From Novosphingobium sp. BW1 (lineage in GTDB: Bacteria; Pseudomonadota; Alphaproteobacteria; Sphingomonadales; Sphingomonadaceae): 64,000 bases of DNA. Made by a program: the position numbers and the translations under genes. The first letter of the stretch is position 1; each line of letters starts with the position of its first letter. The notes beneath the pieces are model-generated. The model was not told the DNA's origin. It was given only the letters and a program-made list of their open reading frames with translations, and did no database searches. Positions 37,320-47,446 of the stretch are shown in pieces. The stretch spans positions 186,001 through 250,000 of the forward strand of contig NZ_VIRF01000063.1 in the NCBI RefSeq assembly GCF_008107685.1, read 5' to 3'.

Positions 37320-38702
37320 ATGAGGATGACGTCGCAGATCGGGCGGTTGAGCAGCGCGCTGGCGCTGACCCTCGCGCTTACGCTGGCGCCAGGCGCGCAG
37401 GCGAAGAAGAAGGACAAGGACGCCGAGGCGTCGCACGAGGTGCCCTACGCCTCGACCTACAAGGCCTATCCCGGGCGCCCGACAGCGCTGGTGGGCGCCA
37501 CTCTCTATGACGGGCGCGGGGGCCGCATCGACAACGGCACGTTGCTCTTTGCCGAGGGCAAGGTCGTAGCTGTGGGCGCCTCCGACCTTGCCATTCCCGA
37601 AGGCTATGACCGCATCGATGGCACCGGCAAGTTCGTGACGCCTGGCGTCATCGACGCGCACTCGCACCTGGGCGACTACGCCTCGCCCGGTGTCGATGCC
37701 AATTCGGACGGCAACGAGGCGACTGCGCCGACCACGCCGGATGTGTGGGCCGAGCATTCGGTCTGGCCGCAGGACCCCGGCTTCAGCCGAGCGCTCGCAA
37801 ACGGCGGGGTGACCTCGCTCCTGATCCTGCCGGGGTCGGCCAACCTCATGGGGGGGCGCTCGGTCATGCTCAAGAACGTGCCCGCGATCACCGTGCAGCA
37901 GATGAAGTTTCCAGGAGCGCCTTATTCGCTCAAGATGGCCTGCGGAGAGAACCCCAAGCGTGTCTACGGTTCGCGTGGGATGAAGCCTTCCACGCGCATG
38001 GGCAACTTCGCGGTCAACCGCCAGACCTGGATCGACGCCAAGGCCTACATGGAGGGTGACCACGAAAAGCGCGACCTGGCCAAAGAGACGCTCGAGGGCG
38101 TGCTGAAGGGCGAGATCCTGGTCCAGAACCACTGCTACCGGGCCGAGGAAATGGCGCTCGTGCTCGATATGGCGAAGGAGGCGGGCTACAAGGTCACCAC
38201 CTTCCACCACGCGGTGGAAAGCTATAAGATTGCCGACATGCTGCGCGAAGCCGACGTGTGCTCGGCGGTCTGGGCGGACTGGTATGGCTTCAAGATGGAG
38301 GCCTACGATGGCATCCCCGAGAACGCCGCGCTGATCGCCAAGGAAGGCGCCTGCGTGGTCATCCACTCGGACGACCAGAACGGCATCCAGCGCCTCAACC
38401 AGGCGGCGGCGAAGGCGCAGGCTTCCGGGCGCCGAATGGGGATCGATATCCCCGATGCCCAGGTCATTTCCTGGTTTACCTACAACGCGGCCAAGGCGGC
38501 GGGCATTTCCGATCAGACCGGCAGCCTTGAAGAAGGCAAGATGGCCGACGTCGTGCTGTGGAACGGCGATCCGCTCTCGGTCTACACCCGCCCGGAAAAG
38601 GTCTGGGTCGATGGTGCAATGTTGTTCGATGCCACCAATCCCCGGATGCGTCCGGTGAGCGATTTCGAACTTGGTCAGCCCGGTGAAGGAGACGTGAAAT
38701 GA
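37320..38702 (+). CDS. Exported amidohydrolase family protein, metal-binding
   Basis: A 460-residue amidohydrolase-superfamily protein with an N-terminal signal peptide (LALTLALTLAPGAQA). The first metal ligands are H114 and H116 in VIDAHSHLGD; further candidates are in TTFHHAVES and VIHSDDQNG. The C-terminal part (GSLEEGKMADVVLWNGDPL) is the composite-domain signature of imidazolonepropionase-like enzymes. The substrate is unknown, plausibly a peptide or cyclic amide in the periplasm; the neighbouring peptide transporter supports but does not prove this. Its stop overlaps the next gene by 4 bp (ATGA), so both are made together. Confidence 0.85.
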   Translation: MRMTSQIGRLSSALALTLALTLAPGAQAKKKDKDAEASHEVPYASTYKAYPGRPTALVGATLYDGRGGRIDNGTLLFAEGKVVAVGASDLAIPEGYDRIDGTGKFVTPGVIDAHSHLGDYASPGVDANSDGNEATAPTTPDVWAEHSVWPQDPGFSRALANGGVTSLLILPGSANLMGGRSVMLKNVPAITVQQMKFPGAPYSLKMACGENPKRVYGSRGMKPSTRMGNFAVNRQTWIDAKAYMEGDHEKRDLAKETLEGVLKGEILVQNHCYRAEEMALVLDMAKEAGYKVTTFHHAVESYKIADMLREADVCSAVWADWYGFKMEAYDGIPENAALIAKEGACVVIHSDDQNGIQRLNQAAAKAQASGRRMGIDIPDAQVISWFTYNAAKAAGISDQTGSLEEGKMADVVLWNGDPLSVYTRPEKVWVDGAMLFDATNPRMRPVSDFELGQPGEGDVK

Positions 38703-40000
38703 GCCGTATCCTCGCATTTTCCGCCAGTCTTGCGGCGATCGCTGCGCCGCTTGCCGCGTCCGCACAGGACCTTGCCGTCACCAACGCCACTCTGGCGACG
38801 GGCGATGGCAGCGAGCCCATTGAGGGCGCGACCGTGCTCGTCCAGGGGGGCAAGGTCGTCGCGGCTGGCGTGGGCATTGCGGTCCCGGCCGGGGTCGAGA
38901 CCGTGGATGGCACTGGCAAGTGGGTCACGCCGGGCATCTTTGCGGCGGTCTCCGACATGGGCCTGTGGGACGTGCAGGCGGTGGGCGACAGCAACGATCT
39001 CTCGGCCGACAAGAGCCCCTTCAACGCCAGCCTCGATGTCGTGCCCGCACTGAACCCGGCTAACGAGCATATTGCGGTCAGCCGCGAAGGCGGGGTGACG
39101 CGCGCCAGCGTGACGCCGTTCCCGGGCAATGCCATCTTTGCAGGGCAGGGTGCGCTGATTGATCTGGGGGCGGACGCCGCACTCGTCGACAAGCCGCGCG
39201 CCTTTCAGCTCGTAGTGCTGGGGGAAGGCGGCGCGCGCGAGGCCGGCGGCAGCCGCATGGCCGCGCACGTTACGCTGCGCAACGCGCTGCGCGAGGCGAA
39301 GGCGCTTGCAGGTGCGTCGGCCTCGGCCGAGCGGGCCTCCGATGCGCTTCTGACTCATGCGGATGCGGCGGCTCTTGCGCCTGTCCTCTCGGGCGAGCAG
39401 GCGCTCTACGTCCATGTCGAGCGCGCCTCCGACATTCGCGCCGTACTGGCCCTCAAGAGCGAATTTCCCGCTCTCAAACTCGTGCTGATCGGTGCGAGCG
39501 AGGGCTGGATGGTGGCGAGCGAGATTGCCGCGTCGGGCGTCCCGGTCCTGACCATGCCGCTGCGTGACTTGCCTGAGCAGTTCGAGGTGCTGGGCGCGAC
39601 CCAGTCCAACGTCGGGCGCATGGTCAAGGCGGGCGTCAAGGTCGGCATCGGCCTCTTCGCGGGGGACAACCAGCCCCGCCGCGCGACCGAGCAGGCCGGA
39701 AATCTTGTGGCTTTGACCAAACTGCCGGGCGCGAGTGGCCTTACCTGGGCTCAGGCCTTCGCCGCGATCACCTCGATCCCGGCCGAGATCAGCGGCATGG
39801 GCGGTAAGGAAGGCGTCCTGGCACCTGGCGCGGTAGGCGATGTGGTGATCTGGGACGGCGATCCGCTGGAGCTCTCCTCGGCGCCCGACGCTGTCTACAT
39901 TGACGGGGTCAAGCAGCCCTTCGACAGCCACCAGGCACGGCTGCGCGAACGTTACAAGGACCTGGATCGCACGTACCTGCCCAAGGCCTACGCCTGGTAA
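38699..40000 (+). CDS. Amidohydrolase-like exported protein lacking the HxH metal motif
   Basis: A 433-residue paralogue-like partner of the preceding protein, with a signal peptide ending at ASAQD. The fold signatures are kept: GTGKWVTPGIF, and at the end MGGKEGVLAPGAVGDVVIWDGDPL. But where the metal-binding HxH should follow the TPG segment it reads FAAVSDMG, and no histidine pair replaces it. It is probably catalytically inactive or uses other residues, perhaps as a subunit for the first gene. A 4-bp overlap links the two. Confidence 0.82.
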   Translation: MSRILAFSASLAAIAAPLAASAQDLAVTNATLATGDGSEPIEGATVLVQGGKVVAAGVGIAVPAGVETVDGTGKWVTPGIFAAVSDMGLWDVQAVGDSNDLSADKSPFNASLDVVPALNPANEHIAVSREGGVTRASVTPFPGNAIFAGQGALIDLGADAALVDKPRAFQLVVLGEGGAREAGGSRMAAHVTLRNALREAKALAGASASAERASDALLTHADAAALAPVLSGEQALYVHVERASDIRAVLALKSEFPALKLVLIGASEGWMVASEIAASGVPVLTMPLRDLPEQFEVLGATQSNVGRMVKAGVKVGIGLFAGDNQPRRATEQAGNLVALTKLPGASGLTWAQAFAAITSIPAEISGMGGKEGVLAPGAVGDVVIWDGDPLELSSAPDAVYIDGVKQPFDSHQARLRERYKDLDRTYLPKAYAW

Positions 40001-40074
40001 ATTCGCAGCATCGACACTTTCGCGCTCGGCAGGCGTTCATCCTCTGAATTGAGGAAAGGACACACGAGGACACC

Positions 40075-40833
40075 ATGCGGATCGTGATCGTGACGGGCGG
40101 CGCCCAGGGTATCGGCAAGGGGGTGGTGTTCCATCTCCTTGGCAAGGGGTGGAAGGTGGCCGCCTTCGACCGTGATGAAGAGGCGCTGGCTGACCTTGCG
40201 GCCGAGAGCGGCAGTCAGCAGCTTCTCACCCAAGCCGTCGATGTGGCGGACGAGGACGGCATGGCGCAGGCCTTTGCGCAGGTCGCGCGGTGGACGGACA
40301 ATGCCGGTCTCGATCTCCTCGTTTCCAATGCGGGGATCGCGGATCCGGTCTCCGGGCCGATCGAGGAGCTTTCGCTGCAGGAATGGCGGCGCTGGCAGGA
40401 CAGCCACGTGACAGGCGCATTTCTGGCCGTGCGCGGTTCGGTCGCACCCTTGCGCGCGCGGCAGGGAAGCATCGTCCTCATGGCGTCCACCCGCGCGCTC
40501 CAGTCCGAACCCGATACGGAGGCCTACGCGGCGGCCAAGGGCGCCCTGTGCGCGATGACCCACGCGCTTGCCGTCAGCCTGGGTCCTGAGATTCGCATCA
40601 ACGCGATCCTGCCGGGCTGGATCGAGACAGCCGACTGGCAGAAGGCCAGCGCGCGGAGCGAACCTGAACACCGGCCCATTGACTGCACACAGCATCCCGT
40701 GGGGCGGGTCGGCGTCCCTGAGGATATCGCGGGGGCTGTCGCGTTTCTGGCCTCGGATGCGGCGGGTTTTATCACCGGCCAGCAGTTCGTCATCGATGGG
40801 GGAATGACCCGAAAGATGATCTACGCGCATTGA
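40075..40833 (+). CDS. Short-chain dehydrogenase/reductase
   Basis: A 252-residue classical SDR oxidoreductase. The cofactor motif is VTGGAQGIGKG, the structural motif is SNAGIAD, and the catalytic Ser-Tyr-Lys are in MASTRALQ and AYAAAKGAL (YxxxK). The C-terminal GQQFVIDGGM is typical. The substrate is not identifiable. It follows the amidohydrolase pair by 74 bp and may be cotranscribed. Confidence 0.88.
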   Translation: MRIVIVTGGAQGIGKGVVFHLLGKGWKVAAFDRDEEALADLAAESGSQQLLTQAVDVADEDGMAQAFAQVARWTDNAGLDLLVSNAGIADPVSGPIEELSLQEWRRWQDSHVTGAFLAVRGSVAPLRARQGSIVLMASTRALQSEPDTEAYAAAKGALCAMTHALAVSLGPEIRINAILPGWIETADWQKASARSEPEHRPIDCTQHPVGRVGVPEDIAGAVAFLASDAAGFITGQQFVIDGGMTRKMIYAH

Positions 40834-40849
40834 AGGAACATGAGCGATT

Positions 40850-40962
40850 CAAGGGCCCATCGCCCCTTGACCCCGAAATTGGCGACCTCACCTCTCTTTG
40901 CCAATGTGGCGGGCGCAAGGTGAGGTGACTGGGCTGGGGCGCCCGAGGGCGATGGCCCTCGT
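40850..40962. repeat. Paired-hairpin intergenic element, copy E (inverted; complete, 113 bp)
   Basis: CAAGGGCC-CATC-GCCCCTTG (40850-40869; one mismatch) and CCGAGGGC-GATG-GCCCTCGT (40943-40962; one end mismatch) start 93 nt apart. Between them GACCTCACCT (40884-40893) and AGGTGAGGT (40918-40926) form a central inverted repeat. It fills the gap between the convergent stops of the SDR and dxs genes. Confidence 0.9.
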
Positions 40963-40970
40963 TCTTTCGC

Positions 40971-42905
40971 TCAGGCCCGCGCTTCGCTCACGCCCTGGCT
41001 GTTGTGGCGCAGCGCCGAAAGCACGGTGTCGACGATTTGCGGAGCGTTAAGGCCGGCATCGTCGTACTGCTTCTCGGGCTTGTCCTGATCCTGGAACACG
41101 TCGGGCAGGCGCATTGTGCGGATCTTGAGGCCTGCGTCGGTGAGGCCCTCGTCGCTCGCCATGGTGAGGACGTGGGCGCCAAGGCCGCCGATCGAACCTT
41201 CCTCCAGCGTGATGACCACTTCGTGGCTCAGCATCAGGCGGCGGATGAGGTCGGTGTCGAGCGGCTTGGCAAAGCGCATGTCGGCCACCGTCGTGGGCAG
41301 GCCTTTGGCCTCCAGCGTGTCGGAGGCCTTGAGCGCTTCGCCAAGGCGCGTGCCGAGTGAGAGGATGGCGACCTTGCCGCCTTTTTCCGCAGGACCGCGC
41401 ACCACGCGCCCCTTGCCGATCTCAAGGCGAAGTGGGTTCTCGGGCAACTCCACGCCTACCCCGTTGCCGCGCGGGTAGCGGAAGGCGATGGGGCCACTGT
41501 CATGCTGCGCGGCGGTGTGGGTCATGTGGACCAGTTCCGCTTCGTCGGCAGCGGCCATGACGACCAGGTTGGGGAGTGTCGCCAGGTAGGTGATGTCGAA
41601 CGAGCCTGCGTGGGTGGCGCCGTCGGCCCCGACAAGCCCGGCCCGGTCGATGGCGAAGCGGACCGGCAGGTTCTGAATCGCAACGTCATGCACGACCTGG
41701 TCGAAGGCGCGCTGCAGGAAGGTCGAGTAGATCGCGCAGAACGGGCGCATGCCCTGTGCGGCGAGACCGGCTGCGAACGTCACTGCGTGCTGTTCGGCAA
41801 TGCCGACATCGAACGAACGCTCGGGGAAGAAGGAGGCGAATTTGTCGAGTCCGGTGCCCGACGGCATCGCGGCGGTGATCGCGCAGATCGTGTCGTCCTT
41901 CTCGGCCTCGGCGATCAGTGCCTTGGCAAAGACGCCGGTGTAGCTGGGCGGACCGGCCGGGGCCTTGGTCTGTTCACCGGTGACGACGTTGAACTTCTGG
42001 ACGCCGTGGTACTTGTCGGCTGCATCCTCGGCCGGCTGGTAGCCCTTGCCCTTCTGGGTCACGACGTGGAGCAGGATCGGGCCTTCACCCGCATCGCGCA
42101 CGTTTTCCAGCACAGGAACCAGTGAATCGAGGTCATGGCCGTCGAGCGGACCGACATAGTAGAAGCCCAGTTCCTCGAACAAAGTGCCGCCCATGGCGAG
42201 GCCGCGGGCGTATTCATCGGTCTTGCGGGCGGCCTGCGCCAGCGGGCGCGGCAGGCGGCGGGCAAACCGGCGCGCGAGTTCGCGAAGCCCCAGGAACTTG
42301 CCTGAGGACACAAGACGCGCGAGGTAGGACGAGAGGCCCCCGACCGGCGGTGCAATCGACATGTCGTTGTCGTTGAGGATCACGATCAGGCGGTTGCCCG
42401 CGGCCTCGGCATTGTTCATCGCCTCGTAGGCCATCCCTGCGCTCATCGCGCCATCGCCGATCACGGCGATGCCGCGTCCGGGCACGCCCTTGATCTTGTT
42501 GGCCATGGCAAAGCCGAGCGCGGCCGAGATCGAGGTGGAGCTATGCGCGGTGCCGAAAGGATCGTATTCGCTCTCGGAGCGCTTGGTGAAGCCCGAGAGG
42601 CCGCCACCTTGGCGCAGCGTGCGGATACGCTCGCGGCGACCGGTCAGGATTTTGTGGGGATAGGCCTGGTGGCCGACGTCCCAGATCAGGCGGTCGGTGG
42701 GCGTGTCGAAGACGTAGTGCAGGGCCACCGTGAGTTCGACCACGCCGAGCCCCGAGCCCAGGTGCCCGCCTGTCTGCCCCACGGCCGAGATCGTCTCGGT
42801 GCGCAGCTCGTCGGCAAGCTGCCGCAGCTGGTCGGGCGCAAGCGCTCGCAGGTCATCAGGGGTGGAAACGGTGTCGAGGAGGGGCGTTGCCGAGCTGGCG
42901 TTCAT
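40971..42905 (-). CDS. dxs: 1-deoxy-D-xylulose-5-phosphate synthase
   Basis: A 644-residue thiamine-diphosphate enzyme condensing pyruvate and glyceraldehyde-3-phosphate, the first step of the MEP isoprenoid pathway. The ThDP motif lies in [15 protein letters not shown]. The transketolase-type pyrimidine-binding domain has [14 protein letters not shown] and [17 protein letters not shown]. The ATG at 42905 (MNASSATP) is preferred; the frame is open to 42962. Its stop is 8 bp from a paired-hairpin repeat. Confidence 0.96.
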   Translation of the reverse strand: MNASSATPLLDTVSTPDDLRALAPDQLRQLADELRTETISAVGQTGGHLGSGLGVVELTVALHYVFDTPTDRLIWDVGHQAYPHKILTGRRERIRTLRQGGGLSGFTKRSESEYDPFGTAHSSTSISAALGFAMANKIKGVPGRGIAVIGDGAMSAGMAYEAMNNAEAAGNRLIVILNDNDMSIAPPVGGLSSYLARLVSSGKFLGLRELARRFARRLPRPLAQAARKTDEYARGLAMGGTLFEELGFYYVGPLDGHDLDSLVPVLENVRDAGEGPILLHVVTQKGKGYQPAEDAADKYHGVQKFNVVTGEQTKAPAGPPSYTGVFAKALIAEAEKDDTICAITAAMPSGTGLDKFASFFPERSFDVGIAEQHAVTFAAGLAAQGMRPFCAIYSTFLQRAFDQVVHDVAIQNLPVRFAIDRAGLVGADGATHAGSFDITYLATLPNLVVMAAADEAELVHMTHTAAQHDSGPIAFRYPRGNGVGVELPENPLRLEIGKGRVVRGPAEKGGKVAILSLGTRLGEALKASDTLEAKGLPTTVADMRFAKPLDTDLIRRLMLSHEVVITLEEGSIGGLGAHVLTMASDEGLTDAGLKIRTMRLPDVFQDQDKPEKQYDDAGLNAPQIVDTVLSALRHNSQGVSEARA

Positions 42906-43053
42906 CAGGTTAGCCTTACACGTGTGCGGCGAGCATGTCGATCCGATCGACTTCGGAGCCATCGGGTCCTAACGGCCGTCCGTAAGGATTGTGCCAAGGA
43001 AAAGTCAAGAAATTGGCGGGCGTTTCAAGTTGGCACTGGAAAAAGAGGGTGCC

Positions 43054-43557
43054 TCAACTGCACGAAGCGCAGGTTCCGCGCAGTTCGACGACTGGACGCA
43101 CGTCGGCAAAACCGTTGTCGCGGGCGGCCTTGATGAGCGCGCCGGTCAATTCATCGTCATCGATATGAACAACTTCGCCGCAGGCATCGCAGATCAGGAA
43201 GATGCAGTCGTGGCGACAGCCGGGATGCGAATTAGCGATGTAGGCGTTTGCGCTCTCCACCCGGCGCGCAAGGTTCGTGCGCACGAACAGGTCGAGAATG
43301 CGGTAGACGCTGTTGGGGGCAACACGCTTGCCGCGCAGCGCCGAGACGCTTTCGGCGAGGTCATAGGCCGAAGCGGGCGTCGTGCGTTCGGCCAGCGAGG
43401 CGAACACGTCCGCGCGCATGTCGGTCCACTGTTCACCCGCGGAGACGAGAACGTCGCGCGCAGCCTTCTTGAGGCCTTCGCCGCTGTGTTCGTGGTGGCC
43501 GTGCGTGATTTCGCAGTCGTCGTGAAGATCGGTGCCCATGCTTCCAATATGGGCCAT
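43054..43557 (-). CDS. Fur-family transcriptional regulator, probably Zur-like
   Basis: A 167-residue Fur-superfamily repressor. A histidine-rich N-terminus (ITHGHHEHSGEG) precedes the winged-helix (SAYDLAESVSAL, NSVYRILDLF) and the dimerisation domain has two CxxC pairs (CDACGE and CASC), the structural zinc site. Together these favour a zinc-responsive Zur over iron Fur, without proving it. An internal ATG at 43539 is an alternative start. It is upstream of dxs on the same strand, with 148 bp between. Confidence 0.85.
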   Translation of the reverse strand: MAHIGSMGTDLHDDCEITHGHHEHSGEGLKKAARDVLVSAGEQWTDMRADVFASLAERTTPASAYDLAESVSALRGKRVAPNSVYRILDLFVRTNLARRVESANAYIANSHPGCRHDCIFLICDACGEVVHIDDDELTGALIKAARDNGFADVRPVVELRGTCASCS

Positions 43558-43626
43558 CGGGCCCCGCTCCGCAATGTCGGTAGGTGCTACAGGCCCCGGG
43601 CGGCTGTGCGCCGCGCGCGGCTTGCC

Positions 43627-43776
43627 TCAACGCGTTGTGGCAGCTTCGGCCGGGGGAACCATTGTGTCCGAAAGCGAAGTTCCGGTGTCAATGCCCATGA
43701 CGCCGAACACCAGCACGGCCCCGCCGGCGAAGCCGAGAGCGAAGAAGCGGGCGAATTGGGTCTTGAGCAGGCGCAT
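43627..43776 (-). CDS. 49-residue single-span membrane protein
   Basis: A small open frame starting MRLLKTQFARFF, with one hydrophobic segment (about residues 12-29) and a Thr/Ala-rich tail. The frame is open upstream to 43893, but that part is Arg/Gly-rich and has a poor context. The function is unknown; its position between the purH-side small gene and the Fur-family gene on the same strand supports expression. Confidence 0.45.
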   Translation of the reverse strand: MRLLKTQFARFFALGFAGGAVLVFGVMGIDTGTSLSDTMVPPAEAATTR

Positions 43777-43956
43777 AGGGTATCCAGGCAATCCAAAGGT
43801 TTTGGGCGAAAGGTTCTGGCGGCGCGGGCCGCCGGTTCCACCGCGCCCTCTTGTCCTAAAACGGCTGAGCGTCGAGTGAATAAAGGGCATCATCCGTTGA
43901 CCGGACGATGAGTTGTTTTGTGTGGGCGGCAGGGCGAGGAAAAACCCGGAAACTTG

Positions 43957-44178
43957 TCACATTCCTGTCGAAGGACTGTGCGTTTCCATCAGCATTTCGA
44001 AGAGCGAAAGCGCGGCCAGAATCAGCACCGGCAACGTCGCGCAGCCGAAGGGAAGGCCGAGCGCGGCGAGCCAGCTGGCCGGGCGCGAGAGGCGCCCCAT
44101 GCGCAGCAGGATCGCCGAAATCAGAAACCCGGCCATGAATCCGAGCGTCACGAGGGGGCCGAGCCAGAGCAAGGTCAT
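43957..44178 (-). CDS. 73-residue membrane protein downstream of purH
   Basis: A small protein with two hydrophobic segments (about 3-26 and 37-63) and an otherwise short polar tail. It begins 30 bp after the purH stop in the same direction, so it is likely cotranscribed. No family was recognised. Confidence 0.6.
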   Translation of the reverse strand: MTLLWLGPLVTLGFMAGFLISAILLRMGRLSRPASWLAALGLPFGCATLPVLILAALSLFEMLMETHSPSTGM

Positions 44179-44208
44179 GTTCGCAGCGGCCCCCGGCGTA
44201 TCGGTGTC

Positions 44209-45801
44209 TTAGTGACGGAAATGGCGCATTCCGGTGAAGACCATCGCGAGGCCCGCTTCATTGGCCGCCGCGATCACTTCATCGTCGCGGATCGATCCAC
44301 CGGGCTGGATGATCGCGCTGGCACCCGCTTCGGCGGCGGCGAGGAGGCCATCGGCGAAGGGGAAGAAGGCGTCCGAGGCAACCGCGCTGCCATGGGTGCG
44401 GGGCTTATCCCAACCGAACTTTTCGGCCGCTTCGGCCGCCTTCATCGCGGCGATGCGCGAAGAGTCGCGGCGGTTCATCTGGCCTGCCCCGATGCCCGCG
44501 GTCGCGCCGTCCTTGGCGTAGACGATGGCGTTCGACTTGACGTGGCGCGCGACCGTCCAGGCGAAAAGGCAGTCGGCCAGTTCGGCGTCGGTGGGCGCAC
44601 GCTCGGTGACGACCTTGAGATCATCGAAGCCGATCGCGCCGTTGTCGCGGCCCTGAACGAGCAGGCCGCCGGTGATGGGCTTGACGTTGAGGCCGCCGCG
44701 GCGTGGGTCGGGCAGTTCACCGGTCAGCAGCAGGCGCAGGTTCTTCTTCTTGGCAAAGAAGGCGCGTGCGTCCTCGTCCGCGTCGGGCGCGACGACGACT
44801 TCGGTAAAGATCTGGCAGATCGCCTCGGCGGTGGGGCCATCGAGGGTCTGGTTGACAGCGACGATCCCGCCGAAGGCTGAGACATCGTCACAGGCCAGCG
44901 CGTCGTTCCAGGCGCCCAGCAGCGTGTCACCCTGGGCCACGCCGCAGGGGTTGGCGTGCTTGACGATGACGACCGAGGGCTTCTGGCCCTTGAACTCGGC
45001 GGCGAGCTCGAAGGCGGCGTCGGCATCGTTGTAGTTGTTGTACGAAAGTTCCTTGCCCTGGATCTGTTCGGCCTGGGCAAGGCCCTTGGTGTAGGGGCCG
45101 ACCGGCGTGTAGAGCGCGGCCTTCTGGTGCGGATTCTCGCCATAGCGAAGGGTGGTGGAGAGGCGGCCGTTGACCGCCAGCATCTCGGGGAACTCCTGGC
45201 CTTGGTCGGCAATTGCGAACCACTGCGAGATCATCGAATCGTAGGCGGCGGTCTGGGCAAAGGCGCGCGCGGCCATCAGCTTGCGGAACGCGAGCGTGGT
45301 GGCGCCGTCGGTGGCCTCCAGCTCGACCATCAGGCCCTCGTAGTCGACCGGGTCGGTGACGATGGTGACGTAGGCGTGGTTTTTGGCCGCCGAACGGACC
45401 ATCGAGGGGCCGCCGATGTCGATGTTCTCGATGATCGTGTCGCGGTCCGCGCCCTTGGCGACGGTCGCCTCGAAGGGGTAGAGATTGACGACGACGAGGT
45501 CGATCGCGCCGATTGCGTGATCTTCCATGGCCTTGGCGTGTTCGGCGTTGTCGCGCACGGCGAGGAGGCCGCCATGGACTTTGGGGTGCAGCGTCTTGAC
45601 GCGGCCGTCCATCATCTCGGGGAAATCGGTCACTTCCGAGATGTCCTTCACGGTCAGCCCGGCATCGCGCAGCGCCTTGGCGGTGCCGCCGGTCGAGACC
45701 AGTTCGACGCCGCGATCGGCAAGGACCTTGCCCAGTTCGGCAAGCCCGGTCTTGTCGGAAACCGAAAGCAGGGCGCGGCGGATCTGGACAGTATCGCTCA
45801 T
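44209..45801 (-). CDS. purH: Bifunctional AICAR transformylase/IMP cyclohydrolase
   Basis: A 530-residue PurH carrying the last two steps of purine synthesis: formylation of AICAR with 10-formyl-THF, then cyclisation to IMP. The N-terminal MGS-like cyclohydrolase domain begins [17 protein letters not shown] and has [10 protein letters not shown]. The C-terminal transformylase domain has [11 protein letters not shown] and, near the end, [14 protein letters not shown]. The ATG at 45801 is the canonical start; the frame is open to 45945. The region upstream has five TGACAC-type repeats. Confidence 0.97.
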   Translation of the reverse strand: MSDTVQIRRALLSVSDKTGLAELGKVLADRGVELVSTGGTAKALRDAGLTVKDISEVTDFPEMMDGRVKTLHPKVHGGLLAVRDNAEHAKAMEDHAIGAIDLVVVNLYPFEATVAKGADRDTIIENIDIGGPSMVRSAAKNHAYVTIVTDPVDYEGLMVELEATDGATTLAFRKLMAARAFAQTAAYDSMISQWFAIADQGQEFPEMLAVNGRLSTTLRYGENPHQKAALYTPVGPYTKGLAQAEQIQGKELSYNNYNDADAAFELAAEFKGQKPSVVIVKHANPCGVAQGDTLLGAWNDALACDDVSAFGGIVAVNQTLDGPTAEAICQIFTEVVVAPDADEDARAFFAKKKNLRLLLTGELPDPRRGGLNVKPITGGLLVQGRDNGAIGFDDLKVVTERAPTDAELADCLFAWTVARHVKSNAIVYAKDGATAGIGAGQMNRRDSSRIAAMKAAEAAEKFGWDKPRTHGSAVASDAFFPFADGLLAAAEAGASAIIQPGGSIRDDEVIAAANEAGLAMVFTGMRHFRH

Positions 45802-45938
45802 GGTCAAAAGGCTTCCTTGCAAAGAAGAGGGCGTCAAGTCTTTGCGCGCGCCCTTAGGCCGCGGACGGGACAGGAGCAAGTCTGCGTGCGGCAAAAAGTG
45901 GCCCGCAAGGCCGCCTGCGCACCCGAAGGGCGGACAGG

Positions 45939-45999
45939 GTGACACAAAGTTGACACAGGTGACACTCTCCAGGGGCTGTCACCGGCCCCCTCGTGTCAC
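45939..45999. promoter_or_regulatory. Cluster of TGACAC motifs upstream of purH
   Basis: Five copies of TGACAC or its complement GTGTCA/TGTCAC lie within about 65 bases (near 45940, 45951, 45960, 45977 and 45993), in direct and inverted orientation, roughly 140-200 bases upstream of purH. A GGGGC/GCCCC inverted repeat overlaps them. It may be a regulator-binding region or a repeat remnant. Confidence 0.35.
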
Positions 46000-46123
46000 C
46001 TTGGGAGGGCGTTTGGTTCCAAGGGGAGAATGAGGCGTGCGACCGCATTCGTCCGGTCTCGCACGAGGGCGCGGGTGTAGGAAAGCAAAATCCCGAGCCG
46101 CCAGGAAACCAAGCGAGGCTAAT

Positions 46124-46143
46124 GCGAGGGCCATCGCCCTCGC
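46124..46143. repeat. Paired-hairpin element, copy F (single hairpin)
   Basis: GCGAGGGC-CATC-GCCCTCGC, followed by the shared CTCCCGGAA. No second hairpin lies 93 nt away, so this is a partial copy. The rest of the 712-bp gap between purH and the IS remnant has no convincing gene. Confidence 0.75.
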
Positions 46144-46513
46144 GCTCCCGGAATCGGACAGAGCAGGGCGCGCCGGGAGGCCTGCTTTTGGGACCTAGCC
46201 GACTGTCGCTTTTGGAGCGACCGGCCAAGGTAAGCCGACGTTCGCTCAGCGGCTGCGCTACGTCGGCCGAGCGGCTTGCGCTGGGATATTGGAGACCGTT
46301 GGCTCCGGAGTGCAAAATCGTCGATTCCGGAAGTAACCTTCGAGCGATATGCTTTCTGGAAGTGCCGACATTGCTTACGTTCAAGAACATTATAGCATGT
46401 TCAGAAGATGCCATCCGTGTTTTTCCGAAATGCCCGCCCGAGATCATCAGCTGATCAATTTCTTCGATACGAAAGGGCGGCCTAGGGCGTAAGCTCATAA
46501 AGCGGCTTGAGGT

Positions 46514-47251
46514 TTGCCGGATATGCTGATTCACAGCGCTCCAAGATTGGAGAGGGGTGATGGCACGGCGGCGCTACGATTGACGGATCGGGAATGGGCA
46601 ATCATCGAGCCCTTGCTGCCCAATAAACCACGCGGCGTGGCTCGGGTGGATGATCGCAGGGCCCTCAACGACCTGCTACAACCGGTTCGTGCGCTGGCGC
46701 AAAGCCGGCGTCTGGGACCGGCTGCTGTCAGCCGTCTCGGCGGATTACGATGGCGATCTGATCGTGATCGATCCTACCTGTATTCGCGTCCACCAGCATG
46801 GTGCGACGGGTAAAAGGGGAAATCCTGCGATCGTGGCATGGGACGTTCCCGGGGCGGTCTTACCAGCAAACTCCCCGCACTTGTCGATGCTCGCGGACGT
46901 CCTATCGGATTGCGGCTGACTGGCGGGCAGGTCCACGACACCTGCGAGGCCGAGGCCCTGATCGAAGTCATTTCTGAAGGCGCCACACTCCTGGGCGACA
47001 AGGGCTATGACAGCAATGCCACACGCAAGGCGGCCGCGGCTCGGGGCATCTGGGCCAACATTCCCAACCGCTCCAACCGCAAAAAGCGCTTCGGCTTCTC
47101 GCCTTGGCTCTACAAGCAGTGCAATCCGGTCGAACGCTTCTTCAACCAGATCAAGCAATTCCGGGGCATCGCAACGCGATACGACAAATGCCCCGAAAAC
47201 GACCTCGCCGCCATCAAGCTCGTCTGCGTGCGCCTCTGGTGTGCCAATTAA
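46514..47251 (+). mobile_element. Broken IS5-family element (transposase with deletion and frameshift)
   Basis: Transposase remnants appear in three frames: LTDREWAIIEPLLPNKPRG at the N-terminus, then TTCYNRFVRWRKAGVWDRL and DPTCIRVHQHGATGKRG, and finally SRGGLTSKLPALVDARG through NPVERFFNQIKQFRGIATR to the stop at 47251. Between the first and second parts an internal deletion of about 65-75 bases is implied. A frameshift near 46840 separates the second and third. Terminal repeats were not identified. It cannot encode an active transposase. Confidence 0.85.
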
Positions 47252-47263
47252 TGAGTCTGCGCT

Positions 47264-47446
47264 CTAATGGCTATCAGCGCTGGCAAGCCAGTCGTGGCGC
47301 CATTGTTTATGCACTTTCCTGCGAATCGGCTTGTCGCAGTACTTGCAGTTTCCGACGAAATGCTGCCCATCCCAGTTCACGTGGGGGCGTACCGGTTCGT
47401 GTCGATTGAAAAGACATTTGAACAAGCCGATAATCGTTTTTGGCAT
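47264..47446 (-). CDS. 60-residue CxxC protein between IS remnants
   Basis: A small basic protein with LFNRHEPVRPHVNWDGQHF, NCKYCDKPIRRK and an Arg/Trp-rich C-terminus. The CxxC and nearby His residues suggest a zinc knuckle. AAGAG lies upstream of the ATG. Its content looks like a genuine protein rather than a shadow. The function is unknown. It stops 12 bp after the transposase remnant on the opposite strand. Confidence 0.6.
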   Translation of the reverse strand: MPKTIIGLFKCLFNRHEPVRPHVNWDGQHFVGNCKYCDKPIRRKVHKQWRHDWLASADSH

